Part shown: in pieces, positions 1-6,938 of the stretch
How the letters are laid out: the number at the start of each line of letters is the position of its first letter
How positions within the stretch are numbered: position 1 is the first letter of the stretch
Assembly (NCBI GenBank): GCA_964444825.1
Contig: CAYUIS010000088.1
Span: 1-21,023, forward strand
Source: CAYUIS01 sp964444825
GTDB lineage: Bacteria > Chloroflexota > Anaerolineae > B4-G1
Length of the DNA: 21,023 bases
Direction: 5' to 3'
The notes under the pieces: generated by a model
Seen by the model: only the letters and a program-made list of their open reading frames with translations
Told to the model about the DNA's origin: nothing
Database searches by the model: none
Program-made: the position numbers and the translations under genes

Positions 1-757
1 GCCGCACCGGGTCGAAGCATGAGATGGTGACTGCCTCAGGTGTGTCATCTACCACTACGTCCACACCTGCCGCCTTCTCAAAGGCACGGATGTTCCGTCC
101 GCCACGGCCAATGATGCGCCCTTTCATATCATCCGACGACAGTGGAATGGTTGAGACCGTTAGCTCAGCTACCTCTTCACCTGCCATTCGCTGCATGGCG
201 TACGTGATGATCTTGCGCGCCCTCTCATCCGCCTCCTCTTTGGTCTCAGCTTCAACTTGGCGAATCACGCGTGCCATCTCCTGGCGGCTATCCTTCTCAA
301 CCTCTGCCAGGAGCTCATCCTTGGCCTCCTCACGGCTCAATGCAGCGACCCGCTCCAGCGCAGCCAACTGTTTCTTCTCCAGATCCTCTATCTCGTTACG
401 CATCCTGTCCAGAGCACTCTGGCGTTTGTTGAGCGACTGCGCCCGTTGCTCCAGCTTTTCCTGGCGCTGGTCCTCTTTTTCGCGCCGGCGCTGGAGACGT
501 TCCTCCTCCCGTCGCAGGGCCGAGCGACGTCGCTCCAATTCCTTCTCTGCCGTCTCCCTGCTCACCAGGACCTCATCCTTGGCGGTTAGGACGAGCTCGC
601 TGGCGGTTTTCTCCGCTTGCTCCAGATTCTGTTGTGCCTGCTGTTCCAGTTTTCTGAGTTTGTCGTGCACGGTGTAACGTCGAATCAGAAAGCCTACTCC
701 GAATCCGATAGCCAGCCCCAGAACGGCCAAGATGATGGTTAAGGCTGTTTCACCCAT
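1..757 (-). CDS. rny: Ribonuclease Y, N-terminal part (gene runs off left edge)
   Basis: Membrane-anchored endoribonuclease that starts mRNA decay. The visible 252 codons hold the N-terminal half. Residues about 4-26 are a hydrophobic membrane anchor (ILAVLGLAIGFGVGFLI). Residues about 30-190 are a long, highly charged Glu/Lys/Arg/Gln-rich coiled coil. A KH RNA-binding domain then begins with the diagnostic GRIIGRGGRNIR. The catalytic HD domain lies beyond the window. The start is ATG at 755-757: it has a GAGG ribosome site ten bases upstream and overlaps the end of recX by 8 bases, so the two genes are probably co-translated. Anchor, coiled coil and KH in this order are specific to RNase Y, so the assignment is firm. 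Confidence 0.95.
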   Translation of the reverse strand, partial: MGETALTIILAVLGLAIGFGVGFLIRRYTVHDKLRKLEQQAQQNLEQAEKTASELVLTAKDEVLVSRETAEKELERRRSALRREEERLQRRREKEDQRQEKLEQRAQSLNKRQSALDRMRNEIEDLEKKQLAALERVAALSREEAKDELLAEVEKDSRQEMARVIRQVEAETKEEADERARKIITYAMQRMAGEEVAELTVSTIPLSSDDMKGRIIGRGGRNIRAFEKAAGVDVVVDDTPEAVTISCFDPVR

Positions 758-1415
758 TGTCTTTTACCTCACTTTCAGTATCGCCTAGCTTCTCACAGCG
801 CTGGGTCTCAAGCATCTCCTCAACCAGCGGTCCGATTACCGCGTATGAGAAGCCTCGACGTGTCATGTAGGCCACCAGTTTCCGACGGAATTCGCTGGGT
901 TCAAGACGTTTTAGCCGCCGTGCACCGGCGTCTGCCACATGGCGCGCTGCCGCTTCTTCGTCAATCCCGGCCAGCGCGTCATTGATGACAGAGTCAGGGA
1001 CTTGCTTCTTACAGAGTTCATAACGCAGTGCACGTGTGCCTCGAGGACGGAATTGTAGCCGGTTCTCCACCCAATAGCGGGCAAACTCCCGATCGTCTAG
1101 CAATCCGGCCCGCGTCAGGCGCTCAACCACCGCCTCGACGATCTTTTCCCCCACGTCCTTTTTCCGCAGGTTCTGGCGTACCTCGGCTTCGCTGCGAGGG
1201 CGATACGATAGGAAGTTGAGCGCGCGCTCGTAGGCTCGCTCAACTTCATCCCGAGATTTCAGGTCAGCGATGTCATTATCACTCAACGTCTGTCCCACCC
1301 GCAGGCGGGCTGCCTCGATAGCGGCCAATCCAAAACCAAATTGACCGTCGAGATAGACGTTGACCCGATCTTGGGTATGCTTCTGGAATCGCAACGCTGT
1401 GACCTTTCCTGCCAT
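750..1415 (-). CDS. recX: Regulatory protein RecX
   Basis: RecX binds RecA filaments and limits their growth and recombinase activity. The 221-residue protein has the usual all-helical three-repeat make-up. Family signatures visible are ALNFLSYRPRSEAEVR, RAGLLDDREFARYWVENR (about residues 105-122) and the C-terminal YMTRRGFSYAVI. Length is normal for a non-enterobacterial RecX. It lies downstream of recA on the same strand, separated by 444 bases that include a terminator-like hairpin, and its last codons overlap the first codons of rny by 8 bases. Expression is therefore expected from read-through of the recA transcript, an arrangement known from other bacteria. The ATG at 1415 gives a typical RecX N-terminus (MAGKVTALRFQ). 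No oddities were seen. Confidence 0.93.
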   Translation of the reverse strand: MAGKVTALRFQKHTQDRVNVYLDGQFGFGLAAIEAARLRVGQTLSDNDIADLKSRDEVERAYERALNFLSYRPRSEAEVRQNLRKKDVGEKIVEAVVERLTRAGLLDDREFARYWVENRLQFRPRGTRALRYELCKKQVPDSVINDALAGIDEEAAARHVADAGARRLKRLEPSEFRRKLVAYMTRRGFSYAVIGPLVEEMLETQRCEKLGDTESEVKDNG

Positions 1416-1430
1416 CGCTCACCAGTATCT

Positions 1431-1465
1431 ACAAAAAAGAGCCGTGGCTCCACAAGCCACGGCTC
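1431..1465 (-). terminator. Rho-independent terminator or attenuator between recA and recX
   Basis: On the minus strand a perfect 11-bp stem (GAGCCGTGGCT / AGCCACGGCTC, 5-base loop) is followed directly by TTTTTTGT. It ends only 15 bases upstream of the recX ATG and about 400 bases downstream of recA. A partial terminator between recA and recX that lets a fraction of transcripts through is known in Escherichia coli. Here the same logic is inferred. A smaller GGACG/CGTCC hairpin lies just upstream (about 1470-1489). Confidence 0.8.
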
Positions 1466-1859
1466 ACACGGACGCACATAACCGTCCCTACAGATCTCAG
1501 ATTAGAACCGATGCCCCCTTATCCAGTTGGATGGGATACAGCTTCTCTATCCAGCACCAAATGTGCTGAACTGATGCCATCGCCATACTATACTATGGCA
1601 GATGCGGGTTTCTCTAGAAACATCTAATTCGTATCTCGAAGACAACACGAACAATCGCTGCGCAGCTCTGTCCCCCTATGCGTACTCGTGGGTAGGAAGA
1701 GCGTTCCGCCCTTCGAACGGGTTTCTACAAATGTGATTCTAGGCATCAGAGAAGAACAATATCCCTTAATCCACGCTTCTGTCCAAAGCGCATCGGTAGT
1801 TGAGATCAAGCCGTAGCTACTTATAGCCAGTCAGACAGAGTCTGGTATGCTAACTTTGA
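1466..1859. other. Gene-free recA-recX intergenic region
   Basis: This 394-base stretch contains no convincing gene. A 61-codon open frame (1624-1809, minus) has no recognisable similarity and no good ribosome site. A short palindrome, GCCATA-6-TATGGC, is at 1582-1599. Either an untranslated 3' extension of the recA message or an undetected small RNA could lie here, but nothing in the sequence proves it. Confidence 0.5.
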
Positions 1860-2906
1860 TTACTCGATCGATTCCGCCTCGTCGGTTTCCGAGACGGTAG
1901 TATGATCCACATCCTCCGCAGGCATCATCACCTGGCGGACAGCAGTCTCAATCTGGTCGGCGATGTCCAGGTTTTCGCGCAGGAATTGCTTGGCGTTCTC
2001 GCGCCCCTGCGCAATGCTCTCATCATCGTGGTAGTAGTATGAACCACGCTTGTCCACCACCCCAAACTCTACCGCCAGGTCCAGCAGGTCCCCCGCCTTG
2101 CTGATCCCCTCGTCGTACATGATATCGAACTCGGCCACTCGGAACGGCGGCGCCACCTTGTTCTTGGTCACCCGCACCCGGGTCCGGTTGCCGATGACCT
2201 CACCCTTGTCCTTGATGGACTGGATGCGCCGGATGTCCAACCGCACCGAGGCATAGAACTTGAGCGCCCGCCCGCCCGACGTCGTCTCCGGGTTGCCGAA
2301 CATCACGCCGATCTTTTCCCGCAACTGGTTGGTAAAGATCAAGGCCGTATTCGACTGCTTGATGGCCCCACTGAGCTTGCGCAACGCCTGGCTCATCAGA
2401 CGGGCCTGCATGCCGGGGTGAGAGTCGCCCATCTCGCCCTCGATCTCGGCGCGGGGCACCAGCGCGGCCACCGAGTCGACCACGATGATGTCCAGCGCAC
2501 CGGAGCGGATGAGGGTTTCGGCGATCTCCAGGGCCTGCTCGCCGGTGTCGGGCTGGGAGATGAACAGCTCATCCACGTCCACGCCGCATCGGGCGGCGTA
2601 GGCGGGTTCGAGGGCGTGTTCCATATCGATGAAGGCGGCGACGCCACCGCGCTTTTGAGCCTCGGCGACGATGTGTTGGGCGAGGGTGGTCTTGCCGGCG
2701 CCCTCGGGGCCATAGATCTCGGTGACGCGGCCGCGAGGGATGCCGCCGACGCCGAGGGCATAGTCGAGGGCCAGGGAACCTGTGGGGATGATGTCCACCT
2801 TTAGGTGTGTCGCCTCTCCCAAACGCATAATCGTGCCGTCGCCAAAACGCTTGGTCAAATTCGCAAGTGCCGTGTCTAACGCCTTCTGCCGCCCTGCATC
2901 AGCCAT
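1860..2906 (-). CDS. recA: Recombinase RecA
   Basis: ATP-dependent strand-exchange protein and co-protease of the SOS response. The 348-residue protein has all hallmarks. Walker A is GPEGAGKT (residues 66-73), the family ATPase glutamate follows in AAFIDMEHALEP (about 90-101), and Walker B is IIVVDS (140-145). The DNA-binding loops lie around residues 153-167 (AEIEGEMGDSHPGMQ) and 194-211 (QLREKIGVMFGNPETTSGG). The C-terminus is acidic (ETDEAESIE), as expected. The ATG at 2904-2906 is chosen because GGAG sits 7 bases upstream. The TTG immediately before it would add one Met but leaves a spacer of only 4 bases. It heads the recA-recX-rny block and has its own promoter in the divergent region shared with the GNAT gene. 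Confidence 0.98.
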   Translation of the reverse strand: MADAGRQKALDTALANLTKRFGDGTIMRLGEATHLKVDIIPTGSLALDYALGVGGIPRGRVTEIYGPEGAGKTTLAQHIVAEAQKRGGVAAFIDMEHALEPAYAARCGVDVDELFISQPDTGEQALEIAETLIRSGALDIIVVDSVAALVPRAEIEGEMGDSHPGMQARLMSQALRKLSGAIKQSNTALIFTNQLREKIGVMFGNPETTSGGRALKFYASVRLDIRRIQSIKDKGEVIGNRTRVRVTKNKVAPPFRVAEFDIMYDEGISKAGDLLDLAVEFGVVDKRGSYYYHDDESIAQGRENAKQFLRENLDIADQIETAVRQVMMPAEDVDHTTVSETDEAESIE

Positions 2907-2970
2907 CAATATACTCCATAATTACGTAAAAAGGTGGTTGCCCCTAGTTGCCAGGCGACCTTGTGCTGCT

Positions 2971-2998
2971 GCGATCCGCGTTCACCCTTCTGGATCGC
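2971..2998. promoter_or_regulatory. Inverted repeat at the recA transcription start (candidate operator)
   Basis: GCGATCC and GGATCGC form a perfect 7-bp inverted repeat with a 14-base spacer. On the minus strand it begins about at the predicted recA start site, directly after the -10 box. It could be a repressor site (an SOS-type operator) or a hairpin in the recA leader. It does not match the common Gram-positive LexA box (CGAACRNRYGTTYC) or the E. coli box. Function is inferred from position only. Confidence 0.4.
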
Positions 2999-3004
2999 GC
3001 TTAA

Positions 3005-3033
3005 AGTTTACACCAAACAGGGTAAAAAGGCAA
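3005..3033 (-). promoter_or_regulatory. recA promoter (sigma-70 type)
   Basis: On the minus strand a -35 box TTGCCT (3028-3033) and a -10 box TAAACT (3005-3010) are separated by exactly 17 bases. Transcription would start near 2998, giving a leader of about 90 bases before recA. It lies back-to-back with the GNAT promoter. Confidence 0.65.
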
Positions 3034-3038
3034 ATGAC

Positions 3039-3067
3039 TTGACCTTTGCTCAGCAATGTGCTAGAGT
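3039..3067 (+). promoter_or_regulatory. GNAT-gene promoter, implying a leaderless message
   Basis: The -35 box TTGACC (3039-3044) and -10 box TAGAGT (3062-3067) are 17 bases apart. The expected start site (about 3074) is only two bases before the ATG at 3076, and no ribosome site is present, so the transcript is probably leaderless. Confidence 0.6.
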
Positions 3068-3075
3068 GACGCTCT

Positions 3076-3909
3076 ATGAGCGTGAAGGCAAGAAGGGCCA
3101 GCCCGGCCGACTGGCAAGCTATCGAGATGCTTTGCCAGCGAGTTCGTCGCAAGCTGCCCCGGCTGTGGTGGTGGGAGAAGCACCTTAGCGACGACCTATT
3201 TGTGGTGATCGACGACAACGGGGTCGTTGCGGGGGCGCTCCTTGTCTGGCCCGACGGAGCGCCGGTGGCCTGGGTGCGGCTGGCTGCTTTGGATGACGAT
3301 ATCGATGCCGATGAGGCGCTGTCCCTGGTGCTGCCTCTTGTTTCTGCTGGGCTGCGCGCCCGCGGCGTGCAGAGCCTGGCCTGGATGGACTATTTCTCCT
3401 GGGCCGGGGCTCATCTGCGGGCGTACGGCTTTGTCCCGCTGGCGGACGTGATCACGCTGGTCAAGCTCGACCGTGCCATACCAGAAACGAACGCCAAAGG
3501 TATCACCTTGCGTCCCATTTCCGACGTTGACATCCCAGCGGTGATCGCCGTCGATCGTGCAGCGTTTCCCCCCCATTGGTGGCAGGGCGAAACCGCAATG
3601 CTCCGGCGAAAGGCCGCGGCATCTCACTTTGTCGTGGGAGAGGCAAAGGAAGGGGTGGTGGGTTACATCGAGGGCGAGTTGCACCTGCTTTTGGCCCACA
3701 TTAACCGCATTGCCGTGAACCCGAGGTATCAGGGACGAGGCGTCGGCGCGCTGTTGTTGCACGATGCCCTGGAGGTGTTCTGGCGGCTTGGCGCCGAGCG
3801 GGTCACACTCAACACCCAGTCCGACAACGACAGTTCCCAACGACTGTATCGCCGCTTTGGGTTCAAGCCGACGGGGGATGTCGTGATCGCGTGGGAGCTG
3901 GAACTGTAG
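3076..3909 (+). CDS. Tandem GNAT-fold N-acetyltransferase
   Basis: A 277-residue protein with two GNAT domains. The N-terminal copy (about 1-130) is degenerate. The C-terminal copy (about 143-277) keeps the acetyl-CoA-binding motif A, INRIAVNPRYQGRGVGALLL, with Q219-G220-R221-G222-V223-G224 matching (Q/R)xxGx(G/A), and the later NDSSQRLYRRFGF segment of motif B. It should transfer an acyl group from acyl-CoA to an amine. The substrate cannot be read from sequence; RimI-like protein acetylation and small-molecule acetylation are both possible. The ATG at 3076 fits the strong upstream promoter and a leaderless start. The next gene begins 22 bases after its stop on the same strand, so the two are probably one transcription unit. 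Confidence 0.85.
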   Translation: MSVKARRASPADWQAIEMLCQRVRRKLPRLWWWEKHLSDDLFVVIDDNGVVAGALLVWPDGAPVAWVRLAALDDDIDADEALSLVLPLVSAGLRARGVQSLAWMDYFSWAGAHLRAYGFVPLADVITLVKLDRAIPETNAKGITLRPISDVDIPAVIAVDRAAFPPHWWQGETAMLRRKAAASHFVVGEAKEGVVGYIEGELHLLLAHINRIAVNPRYQGRGVGALLLHDALEVFWRLGAERVTLNTQSDNDSSQRLYRRFGFKPTGDVVIAWELEL

Positions 3910-3931
3910 TAAGCGCAAGAGCCCAATCCTG

Positions 3932-6604
3932 ATGAAGGTCCCAACCGCTGTTTTCTCCTTTTCGTGGCGCCGGCTCTGGCCCGGCCTGGCCATTGTGTCC
4001 ATCTTTGCCGCCCTGACGGTTGGGGTCACGTATCCGGTGGTTACGCAACTGGAGTCGAGCGTCGCTCAGAACCCTCGCTGGAGCCGCGATGCCTTCCAGC
4101 AGGTGTATGAGCTGTGGTGGTATAAGCAGGCACTGCTCGACCTCCACGCCAATCCAGGGTATCTACGCTGGATCTATTACCCGACCGGCGCTGACTATCC
4201 CCTGATACTCACCTATTCCACCGTGTATGCGGTTGGAATCCCATTTCTGCTTTTTCTGTCCCCCGTCGTTACATACAACGTCCTGTTCTTGCTGACGTTC
4301 TTTCTCAGTGGGCTGGGTGGATATGCTCTGTGCGCTTACCTGACCCGCAACCGTTGGGCCGGCCTGGTGGGCGGCATTGTGTACGCCTTTTTTCCGGGGC
4401 GTATGGCCCACGCGTTCTCCGGTCATTTGGAGCTGATCTCGACCTATCTGTTCCCTCTCTACTTTCTGTTGCTGATCAAGACGGTGCGCCAGCCACGGTG
4501 GACAACCGCTCTGCTGTGCGGGCTCGTGCTGGCGGGGTCGTTGCTGGTGCAGCCTCTCTTTATTCCCTTCCTACTTGTCCCGATCACATTGACCTGGCTG
4601 CTGTGTGAGACGGTCATCCTGAAGCAGCGAATCGAGCGGCGCGCGCTGATCGCGCTGGGTGGTGCGTTTGGCCTGGCCGTGCTGATCGCAGCGCCACTCT
4701 TTTGGCCGGTCCTGCGCCAGCAGGCCGCCGGTCAGGGCGCTTACTTGCAGGACATTGGTGCGGTGCGCTTTTCCGGCGATCTCCTGGGGATCATCTCGCC
4801 CTCCCCCGTCAACCCGGTGCTTGAAACACTGGGCCTGATCCCTGCGTACGCGTCTCGCGTAGCGCCTCCCGACTGGCGTACCGCCGAACTGCTCATCTAT
4901 GCCGGCGTCGTTCCCCTGGCCCTGGGGATACTGGGTGCTGTGAGCCAGCGTCGCAAACTGAGCGCGTGGACGCTGGTCGCCATTTTCGCCGCGATCCTTT
5001 CCCTGGGGCCGGTGCTCAAGGTGGGCGGACAGGTGCTCACCTTCACTGCCGACGACGTAGAAAGCACTGTCGCTTTGCCCTATGCACTCCTGGTGAACCT
5101 CCCGCTACTCTCGCTCAATCGAGCACCCGCACGGATCAACACCACCCTGATGCTCGCGCTGGCGGTGCTTTCGGCCCACGGGCTGGATTGGCTGATGGCA
5201 CGTCTCCAGCGGGCGCGACGGGGATGGAGGTATGGGATCGCGGGTGCGCTGTGCGCGATCACGCTCGCCGAGCTGTTGGTCGTCTGGCCATGCCCTACCA
5301 CACCGCTGCGTATACCAGCCTATCTGGCTGACATGGCCCAGCAACCGGCCCACGGCGGGGTCCTGAACCTGCCCGTTGCCGCCGGACACGTCAAGCAGAC
5401 GGCGGTGCTGTACCAAACGATCCACCGCTATCCGGTGTTTGATAGCTGGTTCCAGCGCTCTTTGCCAGTGTTCCCTGACGTCGCCGGGTTCCTCGATGGC
5501 CTGCTGAGCCCCTCCGAGGGGTCTGACATTTTCCCACAGCCACCTGTCGGCGCACGGGCTGCCGTTGCCCGGGCGACCGACGTCGACCACGTCTTTTTGT
5601 TCACGCGCTACGTCGGCTATGTCGATGCCAAGATGGAGCGGCTGGAGGCAGCGTTTGGCCCGCCGCGGTCGGTCGAGCACGGCGTAGCTATCTACCAGGT
5701 CGGGCCGGGACCGGACCTTCTCGACGGCCTGGTGTACGCGCTGCCCAACAATGACTACCGTTCGCCTCAGGCCGGCTGGCAAGACCCTGAACGCTGGGGC
5801 GGCAGGCCAGCCCGCTGGCTCACCGAGTCGGCCGATCTATACCTCTATTCTCCACATCGGCAGACGGGAACGCTTCGATTCACCGCCTTGCCCTACCTCG
5901 CCCCGCAGAGACTCCAGGTTGAGGTCAATGGCACGCCTCTGGCCCCGCTCGTGATTGGCGCGTGGATCACCTACACGACGCCAGCTTTCGAGCTGGAGCC
6001 GGGCGTCAATCAGCTCACGCTGCGGGCGCTCAACGGGTGCAGCCTCACCGTAGGGGATCCACGGTGCAGTGGGGTCTCGCTGGCGGTCGCTCAAGACGGG
6101 GATTCTGAGTGCGCGCCCTACATAGACTCGGAACGTTGCCTGAGCATCCTGTTTCAGGACGTGCGCTTTGTGGACGTAGAGACCGCGCCGGCAAGCCAAG
6201 CGCTGGACATCACGCTGGGCGATCAGGTACGCCTCGTGGGCTACGATCTCTCGGGTGATCCGGCCCCTGGCCGGGCACTCGGGCTCACGCTATACTGGCA
6301 GGCCCTGGAGGCTGTGGCGCAGGATTACACGATCTTTGTCCACCTGTTGGGGCCTGAGCGGGAACTGGCGGTCCAGCACGACGCGCCACCTCTCAACGGG
6401 GTCCATCCCACGTCACACTGGCTCGTGGGCGACATCTTTACTGAGTACGTCACGCTCCCTTTGCCCAAAGACATCCAGCCGGGCCGGTATGACCTGGTGG
6501 TGGGGATGTATTCCTATCCCGACATCATCCGCCTGCCCGTCGCGAGTGATCGCCCCTATGCTCAGGACGGGCTGATCTGGTTGCAGGTCGTGGATCTCCC
6601 CTAA
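3932..6604 (+). CDS. Large polytopic membrane protein, probable GT-C-type glycosyltransferase
   Basis: An 890-residue integral membrane protein. Residues about 15-35 form the first membrane span (LAIVSIFAALTVGVTYPVV). A soluble loop with RDAFQQVYELWWYKQ and YYPTGADYPL follows, then about ten more hydrophobic spans up to about residue 450. The C-terminal 400 residues are soluble and predicted extracytoplasmic. The last 130 (LGDQVRLVGYDLSG through the end) look like a beta-sandwich seen at the end of many such Chloroflexota membrane proteins. The layout resembles GT-C enzymes, which move sugars from polyprenyl-phosphate donors at the outer face. No DxD is evident in the first loop, so catalysis is unproven. 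The start ATG has only a weak ribosome site; translation may be coupled to the GNAT gene 22 bases upstream. Confidence 0.6.
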   Translation: MKVPTAVFSFSWRRLWPGLAIVSIFAALTVGVTYPVVTQLESSVAQNPRWSRDAFQQVYELWWYKQALLDLHANPGYLRWIYYPTGADYPLILTYSTVYAVGIPFLLFLSPVVTYNVLFLLTFFLSGLGGYALCAYLTRNRWAGLVGGIVYAFFPGRMAHAFSGHLELISTYLFPLYFLLLIKTVRQPRWTTALLCGLVLAGSLLVQPLFIPFLLVPITLTWLLCETVILKQRIERRALIALGGAFGLAVLIAAPLFWPVLRQQAAGQGAYLQDIGAVRFSGDLLGIISPSPVNPVLETLGLIPAYASRVAPPDWRTAELLIYAGVVPLALGILGAVSQRRKLSAWTLVAIFAAILSLGPVLKVGGQVLTFTADDVESTVALPYALLVNLPLLSLNRAPARINTTLMLALAVLSAHGLDWLMARLQRARRGWRYGIAGALCAITLAELLVVWPCPTTPLRIPAYLADMAQQPAHGGVLNLPVAAGHVKQTAVLYQTIHRYPVFDSWFQRSLPVFPDVAGFLDGLLSPSEGSDIFPQPPVGARAAVARATDVDHVFLFTRYVGYVDAKMERLEAAFGPPRSVEHGVAIYQVGPGPDLLDGLVYALPNNDYRSPQAGWQDPERWGGRPARWLTESADLYLYSPHRQTGTLRFTALPYLAPQRLQVEVNGTPLAPLVIGAWITYTTPAFELEPGVNQLTLRALNGCSLTVGDPRCSGVSLAVAQDGDSECAPYIDSERCLSILFQDVRFVDVETAPASQALDITLGDQVRLVGYDLSGDPAPGRALGLTLYWQALEAVAQDYTIFVHLLGPERELAVQHDAPPLNGVHPTSHWLVGDIFTEYVTLPLPKDIQPGRYDLVVGMYSYPDIIRLPVASDRPYAQDGLIWLQVVDLP

Positions 6605-6631
6605 GTACAAACAAACAAGTCTTGATAGGCC

Positions 6632-6688
6632 CGTAGTAACGACTTTAGTCGTTTCTCCACGTGATCAATGACTGAAGTCATCACTACG
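6632..6688. repeat. Dispersed repeat able to fold as a three-way junction
   Basis: An outer stem CGTAGT (6632-6637) / ACTACG (6683-6688) encloses two perfect hairpins, AACGACT-TT-AGTCGTT (6638-6653) and ATGACT-GA-AGTCAT (6668-6681). It begins 27 bases after the membrane-protein stop codon. Confidence 0.75.
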
Positions 6689-6748
6689 AACCTTCAGAAC
6701 TTTTGTGCTTGCACTTGGTACCTGTTCAAGTTGAATTTGATAATCGCC

Positions 6749-6920
6749 CATTCTGAGGAGCGCGCGACACTGTCCTGTGCCCTTGTCCTGCCCGACAAGG
6801 ACAGGGCGGACAGTACAGGGCGAAGAATCTCGCCTCCACAAATCAGGCGATTTCTCGTTGGCAACAGTGAGATTCTTCGCTATCCTTCGACAGGCTCAGG
6901 ACAGGCTGTTCAGAATGACG
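6749..6920. repeat. Composite palindromic repeat with other repeats nested in its arms
   Basis: The outer ends are CATTCTGAG (6749-6757) and CAGAATGACG (6911-6920). The inner arms are GCGAAGAATCTC (6820-6831) and GAGATTCTTCGC (6869-6880). The ends and inner arms match the compact palindrome at 13496-13576. The left arm carries an inserted hairpin (CCTTGTC-6-GACAAGG, 6781-6800). The right arm carries CCTTCGACAGGCTCAGG, the same unit that is expanded inside the DUF362 gene at 18418-19836. Confidence 0.75.
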
Positions 6921-6938
6921 GGTTGAGCAGAAATCCAG

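Larger units (their letters stand above)
6605..6938. other. Repeat-filled intergenic region between convergent genes
   Basis: No gene is supported here. The stretch contains a three-way-junction repeat (6632-6688) and a composite palindromic element (6749-6920). A 97-codon open frame (6668-6961) is just translated repeat. Both structured elements lie between the 3' ends of two converging genes and could serve as terminators. Confidence 0.7.

Noticed and set aside
24..677. 217-codon Ser-rich plus-strand frame
   Set aside because: Antisense shadow of the RNase Y coiled coil; composition is the mirror of Glu/Arg codons.
1624..1809. 61-codon minus-strand frame between recA and recX
   Set aside because: No ribosome site, no similarity I recognise, and codon use unlike neighbours.
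3196..4029. 277-codon minus-strand frame
   Set aside because: Antisense to the GNAT gene, which has full acetyl-CoA motifs; no protein-family features.
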